This document shows positions 25,628 through 33,118 of a stretch of DNA of 54,488 bases, in pieces. A program made the translations under genes and the position numbers. The stretch lies in NCBI GenBank assembly GCA_964496205.1, contig CAZBXV010000011.1, forward strand, positions 1-54,488, read 5' to 3'. The notes under the pieces are model-generated. The model was given only the letters and a program-made list of their open reading frames with translations. It had not been told where the DNA came from and did no database searches. The DNA is from CAYLHS01 sp964496205 (lineage in GTDB: Bacteria; Actinomycetota; Acidimicrobiia; Spongiisociales; UBA4744). Each line of letters opens with the position of its first letter. Within the stretch, counting starts at the first letter, position 1.

Positions 25628-28342
25628 TCAGCAGTCAGCTATCGGCCACCGCGTTCTCGGGTCCCCCACCTCGGGATCGATTCCGTAACGGTCGATCGCA
25701 TCGGACACGATGGAGGGTTCGACGACCCCATCTGTTGCGAGCGACGACAGAACGGCAACGACCACGTGCTCCATGTCTGTCTCGAAGAACTGTCGAAGGC
25801 CCTGACGGGTATCTGATCGACCGAACCCGTCGGTGCCGAGGGGGACGAAACGTCCCGGGACCCATCTCGCGACCTGGTCGGGAACCGCCTTCATGTAGTC
25901 GGTGACCGCGACGATCGGTCCTGGCGCCTCCGACAGGAGACGGGTCACCAGCGGGCTTCGCGGCGGCTCACTCGGGTGGAGACGATTCCAGCGTTCCGTC
26001 GACAGTGCCTCTTCCCTGAGACGTTTGTAGGACGTTGCACTCCACAATTCCGCCCCGATGCCATAGTGCTCGGCCAACTCGCCCTGTGCGGAGCGCGCTG
26101 CGGCGTGTGCGGTACCGGAGAAGAGGATCGTCGCGTGGCGCTCGAACCCGTCGGGTGCGGGTGTCCACCGATACAGACCGTCGATGATCCCTGTTCCGAC
26201 CTTGTCAGGCTTCGGGGGCTGCGGGTAGTTCTCGTTGTAGACGGTGAGGTAGTAGAAGACGTCTTCGCCGTCGCCTCCGTACATGCGCTGAATGCCGTGC
26301 TCAATGATCGATGCGAGCTCGTACGCGAAGGCCGGATCGTACGCCTCGCACGTGGGGATCGTCGACGCGACAAGGAGGCTATGGCCGTCCTGGTGCTGGA
26401 GGCCCTCCCCGAGCAGCGTGGTACGGCCGGCCGTGGCGCCCATGAGGAACCCTCTGGCGCGGGCGTCCGCCGCCGCCCACAAGAAGTCGCCGACGCGTTG
26501 GAACCCGAACATCGAGTAGAAGGTGAAGAAGGGAACCATCGGTACCCCTCGGGTCGCGTAGGCAGTCGCAGCCGCTGTCCACGAGGCCACAGCACCGGCT
26601 TCGGTGATGCCCTCTTCCAGGATCTGTCCGTCCGTGGCTTCTTCATATGACAACATCAGGCCCGCGTCGACCGGAACGTAGCGCTGGCCGAACGGAGCGT
26701 AGATACGGAGTTCCTTGAACAGCCCGTCCATGCCAAATGTCCGGCCCTCGTCCGGGATGATCGGCACGACGCGTGGACCGAACGTGTCGTGGCGAGCGAG
26801 GTTCCGAAGCAGCCGGGTGAACGCCATTGTCGTCGAGAACGAGGCCGTGCCGGACCCCTCGTCGAATTCGGCAAACGGCTCGGGCCCTGGCAGCGTGAGA
26901 GGCCTGTGAATGTGGGCGCCCCTCGTCGGCACCGAACCTCCGAGGGTCCGACGGCGTTCCATCAAGTACTGGTACTCGGCGGAATCGGGTTCTGGCCGGA
27001 AGTACGGCGGCTCTTGATCCTCTGTGAGCTGGTGGTCGGGGATCTCGTCTTCGAGGTGAAGTCGGTCCCGCAATCCGATCAACTGAAGGCCGGTCAGTTT
27101 CTTGATCTGGTGAGTGGCGTTGCGTGCTTCCACGTCGGGCCCAAGTGTCCAACCCTTGACGGTCTTGGCGAGGATGACCGTCGGCTGTCCCTCATGCTGA
27201 ACTGCCGCCTTGTAGGCCGCATAGATCTTGTGATAGTCGTGGCCGCCACGCGGCAGCTTTCTGAGCTGGTCGTCACTGAGATGCTCGACCATCTTGCGGA
27301 GTCGAAGGTCAGGGCCGAAGAAGTGTTCACGGATGTAGGCGCCATCCTCGACCGCGTACTTCTGGTACTCGCCATCCAATGTCGTATTCATCTTGTTGAC
27401 GAGTACGCCGTCGACGTCGCGGGCCAGCAGGTCGTCCCATCCGGACCCCCAGATGACCTTGATGACGTTCCATCCTGCGCCGCGGAACATGGCCTCGAGT
27501 TCCTGAATGATCTTGCCATTGCCTCGAACGGGTCCGTCGAGTCGCTGGAGGTTGGCGTTGATGACCCATGTGAGGTTGTCGAGTCCTTCGCGAGCCGCAA
27601 GGTTGATACCTGCGAGTGCTTCCGGCTCGTCCATCTCTCCGTCACCGAGGAACGCCCATACGCGGGATTCTGAGGTGTCGTCGATATGACGGTTCTGGAG
27701 GTAGCGGTTGAACCTGGCGAGGTACACGGAATTGAGAGGTCCGAGCCCCATCGACACCGTTGGAAACTCCCAGAAGTCGGGCATGAGCCTCGGGTGCGGA
27801 TAGGAGGAGAGGCCCCGGCCGCCGGCCTCGAGCCTGAAATGGTCGAGCTGATCTTCCGAGAGGCGTCGTTCGATGAAAGCTCGGGCGTAGATGCCGGGTG
27901 CGGCATGACCTTGGATGAACACGTGGTCGCCGGGGGTGCCGTCGTCTTTCCCTCTGAAGAAGTGGTTGAAGCCGACCTCATACAGGGCTGCCGACGACGC
28001 AAACGTCGACAGATGGCCGCCGATGCCCTCTGCGGCGTGGTTCGCGCGAACCACCATCACCGCGGCGTTCCATCGAATGAATCGCCGGATGCGCTTCTCG
28101 AGACGGTCGTCGCCGGGGAACCACGCCTGCTCTTCCGTTGGGATGGTGTTGACGTAGGGGGTGTTGATCGTTGCCGGAATCCCGACTTGCTGTTCCCTCG
28201 CGCGCATCAACATCCTCGAGAGGACATAGCGAGCACGGGTCTTGCCCTCCACCTCGATGAGCTGATCGAGGGAGTCGAGCCACTCGCTCGTTTCGGTTGG
28301 ATCGGTATCCGGAAGCTGCTGTACGAATCTGTCGATGTTCAT
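25628..28342 (-). CDS. aceE: Pyruvate dehydrogenase E1 component, homodimeric type
   Basis: At 904 residues this has the full size of the homodimeric AceE of Actinobacteria and Proteobacteria. Visible signatures include GIGGHLSTFASSAALYEVGFNHFF, the thiamine diphosphate-binding region WAFLGDGEMDEPEALAGI, the EMFRGAGWNVIKVIWG-type segment, YSMFGFQRVGDFLWAAADAR and the C-terminal GRFVPLGTDGFGRSDTR. It decarboxylates pyruvate and acetylates the lipoyl E2 of the pyruvate dehydrogenase complex. No E2 or E3 gene lies nearby, which is common for actinobacterial aceE. Its start faces a divergent dehydratase gene across about 130 bases. Confidence 0.96.
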   Translation of the reverse strand: MNIDRFVQQLPDTDPTETSEWLDSLDQLIEVEGKTRARYVLSRMLMRAREQQVGIPATINTPYVNTIPTEEQAWFPGDDRLEKRIRRFIRWNAAVMVVRANHAAEGIGGHLSTFASSAALYEVGFNHFFRGKDDGTPGDHVFIQGHAAPGIYARAFIERRLSEDQLDHFRLEAGGRGLSSYPHPRLMPDFWEFPTVSMGLGPLNSVYLARFNRYLQNRHIDDTSESRVWAFLGDGEMDEPEALAGINLAAREGLDNLTWVINANLQRLDGPVRGNGKIIQELEAMFRGAGWNVIKVIWGSGWDDLLARDVDGVLVNKMNTTLDGEYQKYAVEDGAYIREHFFGPDLRLRKMVEHLSDDQLRKLPRGGHDYHKIYAAYKAAVQHEGQPTVILAKTVKGWTLGPDVEARNATHQIKKLTGLQLIGLRDRLHLEDEIPDHQLTEDQEPPYFRPEPDSAEYQYLMERRRTLGGSVPTRGAHIHRPLTLPGPEPFAEFDEGSGTASFSTTMAFTRLLRNLARHDTFGPRVVPIIPDEGRTFGMDGLFKELRIYAPFGQRYVPVDAGLMLSYEEATDGQILEEGITEAGAVASWTAAATAYATRGVPMVPFFTFYSMFGFQRVGDFLWAAADARARGFLMGATAGRTTLLGEGLQHQDGHSLLVASTIPTCEAYDPAFAYELASIIEHGIQRMYGGDGEDVFYYLTVYNENYPQPPKPDKVGTGIIDGLYRWTPAPDGFERHATILFSGTAHAAARSAQGELAEHYGIGAELWSATSYKRLREEALSTERWNRLHPSEPPRSPLVTRLLSEAPGPIVAVTDYMKAVPDQVARWVPGRFVPLGTDGFGRSDTRQGLRQFFETDMEHVVVAVLSSLATDGVVEPSIVSDAIDRYGIDPEVGDPRTRWPIADC

Positions 28343-28351
28343 CGCTGAAAG

Positions 28352-28357
28352 AGGGTA
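28352..28357 (-). promoter_or_regulatory. Putative -10 element for aceE
   Basis: On the minus strand TACCCT lies 9 nt before ATG 28342, which would give a leader of only a few bases. It shares the intergenic region with the inverted repeat at 28383-28435. Confidence 0.45.
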
Positions 28358-28382
28358 TCGCTTCCTTGTCCGCTATGGAACT

Positions 28383-28435
28383 GCGAACCCAGGGCTCTCA
28401 GCGGTATTTTCCTCGTTCGTGAACCCTGGGTTCGC
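28383..28435. promoter_or_regulatory. 12-bp inverted repeat in the divergent aceE/dehydratase promoter region
   Basis: GCGAACCCAGGG (28383-28394) and CCCTGGGTTCGC (28424-28435) are perfect reverse complements separated by 29 nt. The right arm is itself a palindrome (GAACCC-T-GGGTTC). Its position between divergent starts suggests a shared operator, but no regulator can be named. Confidence 0.55.
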
Positions 28436-28459
28436 GGAAATGGGCTCCCGGTGGACCGG

Positions 28460-28465
28460 TACACT
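28460..28465 (+). promoter_or_regulatory. Putative leaderless -10 element for the dehydratase gene
   Basis: TACACT lies 7 nt before GTG 28473. No Shine-Dalgarno sequence is visible, so a leaderless transcript is likely. Confidence 0.6.
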
Positions 28466-28472
28466 CGCCGGC

Positions 28473-29396
28473 GTGGTGACTTTCGACGACATCCTTCAGG
28501 CGAAGCAGCGGATCGGACCCTATGTCCATCAAACACCTGTGATGACGTCCGCGACACTCGATGAAGAACTCGGCGCGTCGGTGCTGTTCAAGTGCGAAAA
28601 CCTGCAGAAGGTCGGAGCGTTCAAGGCACGGGGGGCGGTGAACGCGGTCCTGTCACTGGACGAAGAAACGGCGCCGCGGGGCGTCGTGACACACTCGTCG
28701 GGGAACCATGGGCAAGCTCTTGCCTATGCGGCCTCGATCAGGGGAATCCCGTGCGCTGTCGTCATGCCGGACACCGCACCTCGAGTGAAGGTTGAAGCTG
28801 TGCGAGGGTACGGCGCGGACGTCGTGTTCTGTGCACAGTCACAGAGGGAGAAGACCGCTGCGCGAGTAAGCGCCGAACGAGGAGCGACAGTCGTACACCC
28901 GTTCAACGATCCGGCCGTCATTGCCGGACAAGGGACAGCGATGATCGAACTGGCCGAACAGGCCGGCGACCTCGACATGATCATCGCACCGATCGGCGGC
29001 GGCGGGCTCCTCTCGGGAACGACGATTTCGGCCGCGGCCCTCCTCCCCACGGCGAAGGTGGTCGGCGCCGAGCCTGAGATGGTTGACGACGCCTATCGTT
29101 CGCTGGTGAGCGGGTTTCGTCAACCGCGGGTTCCGAGGCCACACACGGTCGCCGATGGGCTGCTGACCGGGATCGGGGAGATCGCGTTCGAAATCCTCTT
29201 GGCACACGGTGTCCAGATCGTCACGGTCTCGGAGGATGACGTGATCTCCGCGGCGCGTTTCTTCATGGAACGGATGAAGCTCGTTGTCGAACCGTCGGGA
29301 GCCACGAGTCTCGCGGCTGCACGGATCATGGGCATCTACGGCATGCGCGTCGGCGTCATCGTGTCCGGGGGCAACACCGACTTCTCCTGGCTGTGA
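28473..29396 (+). CDS. PLP-dependent threonine/serine dehydratase
   Basis: This 307-residue fold-type II PLP enzyme has the Schiff-base lysine in KVGAFKARGA, the substrate loop THSSGNHGQALA and the phosphate-binding glycine loop PIGGGGLLSG. It deaminates threonine or serine to 2-oxo acids; serine racemase and hydroxyaspartate lyase are close alternatives. It lacks a C-terminal ACT-like regulatory domain, so it resembles the catabolic or short form. GTG 28473 is chosen from the leaderless promoter layout; GTG 28476 is equally in frame. Confidence 0.88.
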   Translation: MVTFDDILQAKQRIGPYVHQTPVMTSATLDEELGASVLFKCENLQKVGAFKARGAVNAVLSLDEETAPRGVVTHSSGNHGQALAYAASIRGIPCAVVMPDTAPRVKVEAVRGYGADVVFCAQSQREKTAARVSAERGATVVHPFNDPAVIAGQGTAMIELAEQAGDLDMIIAPIGGGGLLSGTTISAAALLPTAKVVGAEPEMVDDAYRSLVSGFRQPRVPRPHTVADGLLTGIGEIAFEILLAHGVQIVTVSEDDVISAARFFMERMKLVVEPSGATSLAAARIMGIYGMRVGVIVSGGNTDFSWL

Positions 29397-29411
29397 TCGA
29401 TTCTCCTACGA

Positions 29412-29753
29412 TCAACCGTGACCAAGGATCATGCCTGCCGAGAGGATGATCAGCACCGTGATGGCGATGCCCATCGCTCTCCAATCTCTCCCTTTCAACC
29501 ACACCGCGAGCAAAGCGAGGACGCCCACAGCCGGCGTTGTGGCGAATATGGCCACACCGACCATCTCGACACGGGAATGGAGCGGCGCGCTGCCGCGCAG
29601 CAGATCGCCGAGCCGTAGCGCCGGCGCGGATGCGTCGCCGGTGACGAGTCCGAGAACCACGCCGAGCGCGAGGAGACATCCACCGATCACGAAACCCCCC
29701 TGAAGGACGAGCGCGACGATTCGGTGTGCCGGATCTGGCTGATGCTCCCTCAC
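29412..29753 (-). CDS. DUF1634 membrane protein
   Basis: This 113-residue protein has about three membrane helices (VLQGGFVIGGCLLALGVVLGL; VGVAIFATTPAVGVLALLAVWL; AITVLIILSAGMIL) in the DUF1634 pattern. The start overlaps the TauE/SafE-type stop by 4 bases. DUF1634 proteins are commonly encoded next to TauE/SafE exporters and may form part of the transporter, but no biochemical role is known. Confidence 0.82.
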   Translation of the reverse strand: MREHQPDPAHRIVALVLQGGFVIGGCLLALGVVLGLVTGDASAPALRLGDLLRGSAPLHSRVEMVGVAIFATTPAVGVLALLAVWLKGRDWRAMGIAITVLIILSAGMILGHG

Positions 29754-30601
29754 GAGACGCTCCTCACGACCATGACGACTGCAACCGCGACGAGAACGAT
29801 CGCAAGGATGCTTCGAAGGGCTCTTGGGGAGGCGCTCGTGGCGAAACGGGTTCCGGCGAGTGCTCCGCCGAGAACCCCCAGAGCCAGTGGTGCGGCGACG
29901 CCCGGATGGACGTAACCCTTGCCAAGGTAGACCGACAAACCGGCGGTCGCGGTCACTCCGATCATGAAACTCGACGTGGCAGCCGCGACCTTCACGGGGA
30001 CGTCCATGCCCAGATTCATGGCGGGTACCTTGAGTACGCCTCCACCGATACCCAGCAGTCCGGAGGCGATGCCCGCTACGAACGAGACCCCTTCCCCAAC
30101 CGGCAGGCGGCGAGCCTTGTACCTGACCATCGTTGCCGTCCGGTCGTCCCAGAAGGCCCCACCCAGAGGATGGCCCGTTTCCCAGCCGGGCTGTCTCTTC
30201 CCCGAGACGGCGACACGTTCGCCGCTGTCTCCCTTGCCGCGCAGGAGCAGTACGCCGGTGACGATGAGAAGAGCCGCGAAGACCACCGACAGAATCGTTG
30301 AGGAGATCAATGTGCCGACAAGTCCGCCTGTGAGTCCACCCAACGCGGTGGCGAGTTCGAGCGTCAAGGCGAGACGAGTGTTGACGAGCCCATGACGTAC
30401 GTACCGGCTTCCTGCCGTGATTGATGTGGCGACGACGGCAACGAGGGACGCGGCAATCGCCGTTTTGATGTCGTAGCCGAACAGGATGGTGAGGGCGGGG
30501 ACGATGACTACCCCGCCTCCGATGCCCACCAGCGCGCCGAGCGAACCCGAGAACACACCCAAGACGATGAGTCCGAGAAGCGTGGGCAGGTCAACGACCA
30601 A
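29750..30601 (-). CDS. Sulfite exporter TauE/SafE family permease
   Basis: This roughly 283-residue protein has two repeats of the family pattern GALVGIGGGVVIVPAL and SGLLGIGGGVLKVPAM, each followed by membrane helices. Family members move sulfonates, sulfite or other organosulfur or carboxylate anions across the membrane. The start is uncertain: TTG 30601 is used because it lies just before the first helix and is preceded by AAGGGGA, whereas the open frame extends to a TTG at 30667 through a hairpin. It forms an operon with the DUF1634 gene. Confidence 0.85.
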   Translation of the reverse strand: MVVDLPTLLGLIVLGVFSGSLGALVGIGGGVVIVPALTILFGYDIKTAIAASLVAVVATSITAGSRYVRHGLVNTRLALTLELATALGGLTGGLVGTLISSTILSVVFAALLIVTGVLLLRGKGDSGERVAVSGKRQPGWETGHPLGGAFWDDRTATMVRYKARRLPVGEGVSFVAGIASGLLGIGGGVLKVPAMNLGMDVPVKVAAATSSFMIGVTATAGLSVYLGKGYVHPGVAAPLALGVLGGALAGTRFATSASPRALRSILAIVLVAVAVVMVVRSVS

Positions 30602-30602
30602 A

Positions 30603-30629
30603 ACCGTCCCCTTCGATGACGGGGACGGT
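30603..30629 (-). promoter_or_regulatory. Hairpin covering the presumed ribosome-binding site of the TauE/SafE gene
   Basis: ACCGTCCCC (30603-30611) pairs with GGGGACGGT (30621-30629). On the minus strand the purine-rich AGGGGACGG arm sits directly before TTG 30601, so folding would block translation initiation if that start is correct. Confidence 0.5.
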
Positions 30630-30704
30630 CTCGATCGAAGCCATGGGGCATTGTACGCGTGATCCAAACTGCCTGTGATGGGTCCCGTAGCGCACCCAAA
30701 CAGG

Positions 30705-30710
30705 TAGGTT
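30705..30710 (+). promoter_or_regulatory. Putative leaderless -10 element for msrB
   Basis: TAGGTT lies 7 nt before ATG 30718. This supports that start over the in-frame ATG at 30709. Confidence 0.6.
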
Positions 30711-30717
30711 GAGTCCC

Positions 30718-31107
30718 ATGAACAAGCCCACCGACGATCAGGATCTGCGCCTGCGACTCAGCCCGCAGCAGTACGAGGTTACCCAACACGCCGAGACTGA
30801 GCCGCCATTCACCGGGGAGTACTGGAACGTCAAGGACGATGGCACCTACTCGTGCATCGTATGTGGAACGGACCTGTTCCGATCCGAGACCAAGTACGAA
30901 TCGGGGTCAGGATGGCCTAGCTTCTACGAAGCGATGGAGGATGGGCTGATCGAGACGCGAGAAGACCGAAGCCACGGCATGGTTCGCACCGAAATCCTCT
31001 GCGCGACCTGTGGAGCTCATCTTGGGCACGTGTTCACAGATGGTCCCCGACCGACCGGTCTCCGCTACTGCGTCAACTCTGCCTCGCTGGACCTGAAAAG
31101 GGACTGA
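30718..31107 (+). CDS. msrB: Peptide-methionine (R)-S-oxide reductase
   Basis: This 129-residue protein is a complete MsrB. It has zinc-binding cysteine pairs at residues 46/49 (CIVCG) and 95/98 (CATCG), the ESGSGWPSFYEA motif, GHVFTDGP and the catalytic Cys118 in RYCVNSASL. It reduces methionine-R-sulfoxide in proteins. It is probably transcribed alone from a leaderless promoter. The formate dehydrogenase operon follows after 115 bases. Confidence 0.96.
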   Translation: MNKPTDDQDLRLRLSPQQYEVTQHAETEPPFTGEYWNVKDDGTYSCIVCGTDLFRSETKYESGSGWPSFYEAMEDGLIETREDRSHGMVRTEILCATCGAHLGHVFTDGPRPTGLRYCVNSASLDLKRD

Positions 31108-31222
31108 GTTCGATTCTGACCGGGAGCCGCGCTCTCCTTCGCGTTCGCGCCCTCGTGCTCTGCCCTGCACGCACCAAGCGTTGATGGTCGGAGCACTAGG
31201 CTGGCCCGCGAAGGAGGCGCGC

Positions 31223-33118
31223 ATGGAACGAAGCCGGCTCACGCACCCACTCGTCCGCGAGGGAGGCGTCCTGCGAAGGGCATCCTGGGACGAAGCGCTT
31301 GATCGGGCCGCGGAGGGGATCGCATCGGTTACGAGGCACTACGGGCCTAGATCGTTCGGAGTCATGAGCTGTTCCAAGGGCACGAACGAGATGAACTACC
31401 TCGCTCAGAAGTTCGTCCGGGTCGCCGTCGGGACCAACACGATCGACTCCTGCAACCGCACCTGACACGCTCCGAGCGTCGTCGGTCTGGCGACAGTGTT
31501 CGGAGCGGGAGGCGGAACGAGCTCCTATAAGGAGGCCGAGGAGACCGACCTCATCATCTTGTGGGGTTCCAACGCTCGTAGCGCACACCCGATCTTCTTT
31601 CATCACGTCCTTCGAGGTATTCACAACGGGGCGAAGCTTCTGGTTGTCGACCCTCGGCGCAGCACCTCTGCCGAGTTCGCGGACCTCTGGCTCGGCATCG
31701 ATGTCGGCTCCGATATCGCTCTGGCCAATGCCGTCGGGCGGGAGATCATCGCCTCTGGCTTCCACGACACGGAGTTCATCGAACGTGCCACGGTTGGGTT
31801 CGAGACATACAGGGATGCAGTCCAGGAGTGGACGCTGGAGCGTGCCGAGCACGTGACCGGCGTGCCGGCGGACGCAATCAAGGAACTTGCCCACACCTAC
31901 GCGTCGGCCCCAACCGCACAGCTGTGCTGGACGCTTGGGATCACCGAGCATCACAACGGCACCGACAACGTGTTCTCCCTCATCAACCTGGCTCTTCTCA
32001 CGGGCCACATCGGCCGCTGGGGTTCGGGACTCGTACCGGTCCGTGGCCAGAACAACGTGCAGGGCGGCGGCGATATGGGCGCCCTGCCCAACAAGCTGCC
32101 TGGTTTCAAAGACGTCACCGACGACGCGGAGCGCGCCCGATTCGAAGCCGTGTACGGCACGGCGATGCCGTCCGAGAACGGATGGCATATCTCGCAGATG
32201 TTCGACGCGATGGAAAGGGGCGACCTGCGCTCGGTCTACATCATTGGCGAGAACCCGGCACGGTCGGAAGCTGATGCAGGGCGGGTACGAGGTTTGCTAG
32301 GCGACCTCGACCATCTCGTCGTCCAGGACATGTTTCTCACGAAGACGGCGGAACTCGCCGATGTCGTGCTGCCGGCCGCCGCCGGTTGGGCCGAAACCGA
32401 CGGCACGTTCACGTCATCTGAACGCCGCATCCAACTCGTCCGGAAGGCGATCGATCCTCCCGGGGAAGCTCGCGACGATCTGGAGATCATTTCGGATCTC
32501 GCCGCCCGACTCGGCCACGATTGGGGCCGGCCAACCGCCAAGGAGGTGTGGGACGAATTACGGAGCCTATCGGCGATTCACGCCGGGATGAGCTACGAGC
32601 GTCTCGAGGAGTTGGGTGGCATCCAATGGCCTTGTTTCGACGAGCAGGACCCTGGCGCACCATTCCTCCACGGTCGTCTGTGGGACGATCCCGTAGCCGG
32701 GCCCCGCGCACCGTTCACCCCGGTCGAATGGGTCCCGCCGGTCGATCGACTCACCGACGAGTTCCCGATCCGGCTCACAACCGGCCGCCATCTCGATTCG
32801 TTCAACACCGGCGTACAGTCAGGACGGTACCGATCGCCCAGGAGACTGGGTGAAACGCTCGACCTCTCACCGGAAGATGCTGCGGCTCACGGGGTGACCG
32901 ATGGCGATGTGGTCGCGGTGATCTCGAGACGGGGGAGCGTTCGAGCACCCGTGCGAACCGACATCAATCTGCGACCCGGGTTGGCGTTCATGTCTTTCCA
33001 TTTCCCCGATCAGGTGGACACGAACCTGCTCACGCTGGATGCGTGGGATCCCAAGTCCGGCACCTCCGAGTACAAGGCGACGGCCATTCGCCTCGAGCGA
33101 CTGGAGGAGGAGCAATGA
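31223..33118 (+). CDS. Formate dehydrogenase catalytic subunit, C-terminal part, selenocysteine-containing
   Basis: This is the molybdopterin (Mo/W) catalytic portion of a formate dehydrogenase, 631 residues if UGA at 31463-31465 (codon 81) is read as selenocysteine. The context DSCNRT-U-HAPSVVGL matches the Sec-His active site of E. coli FdhF. The conserved Arg274 in PVRGQNNVQGGGDMG and the molybdopterin dinucleotide-binding C-terminal domain (LTTGRHLDSFNTG) are present. A SECIS-like hairpin follows the UGA. Unusually, the N-terminal iron-sulfur and pterin-proximal [4Fe-4S] region is missing; the protein begins at MERSRLTHPLVREGG, and the missing part is encoded at 34842-35639. AAGGAGG precedes ATG 31223. 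It overlaps the beta subunit gene by 4 bases. Confidence 0.9.
31466..31507 (+). promoter_or_regulatory. Bacterial SECIS-like hairpin
   Basis: Immediately after the UGA, 31468-31475 (CGCTCCGA) pairs with 31500-31507 (TCGGAGCG) over 8 bp. An upper stem GTCGTC/GGCGAC (31478-31483 with 31489-31494, including one G-U pair) closes a GGUCU loop at 31484-31488. The GGUCU loop at +19 to +23 after UGA matches the E. coli fdhF SECIS as I recall it. Some conservation is also forced by the Gly-Leu codons. Confidence 0.8.

Noticed and set aside
31463..31465. Premature stop making the formate dehydrogenase gene a pseudogene.
   Set aside because: The stop is TGA exactly at the selenocysteine site, the downstream frame is long and conserved, and a SECIS-like hairpin follows.
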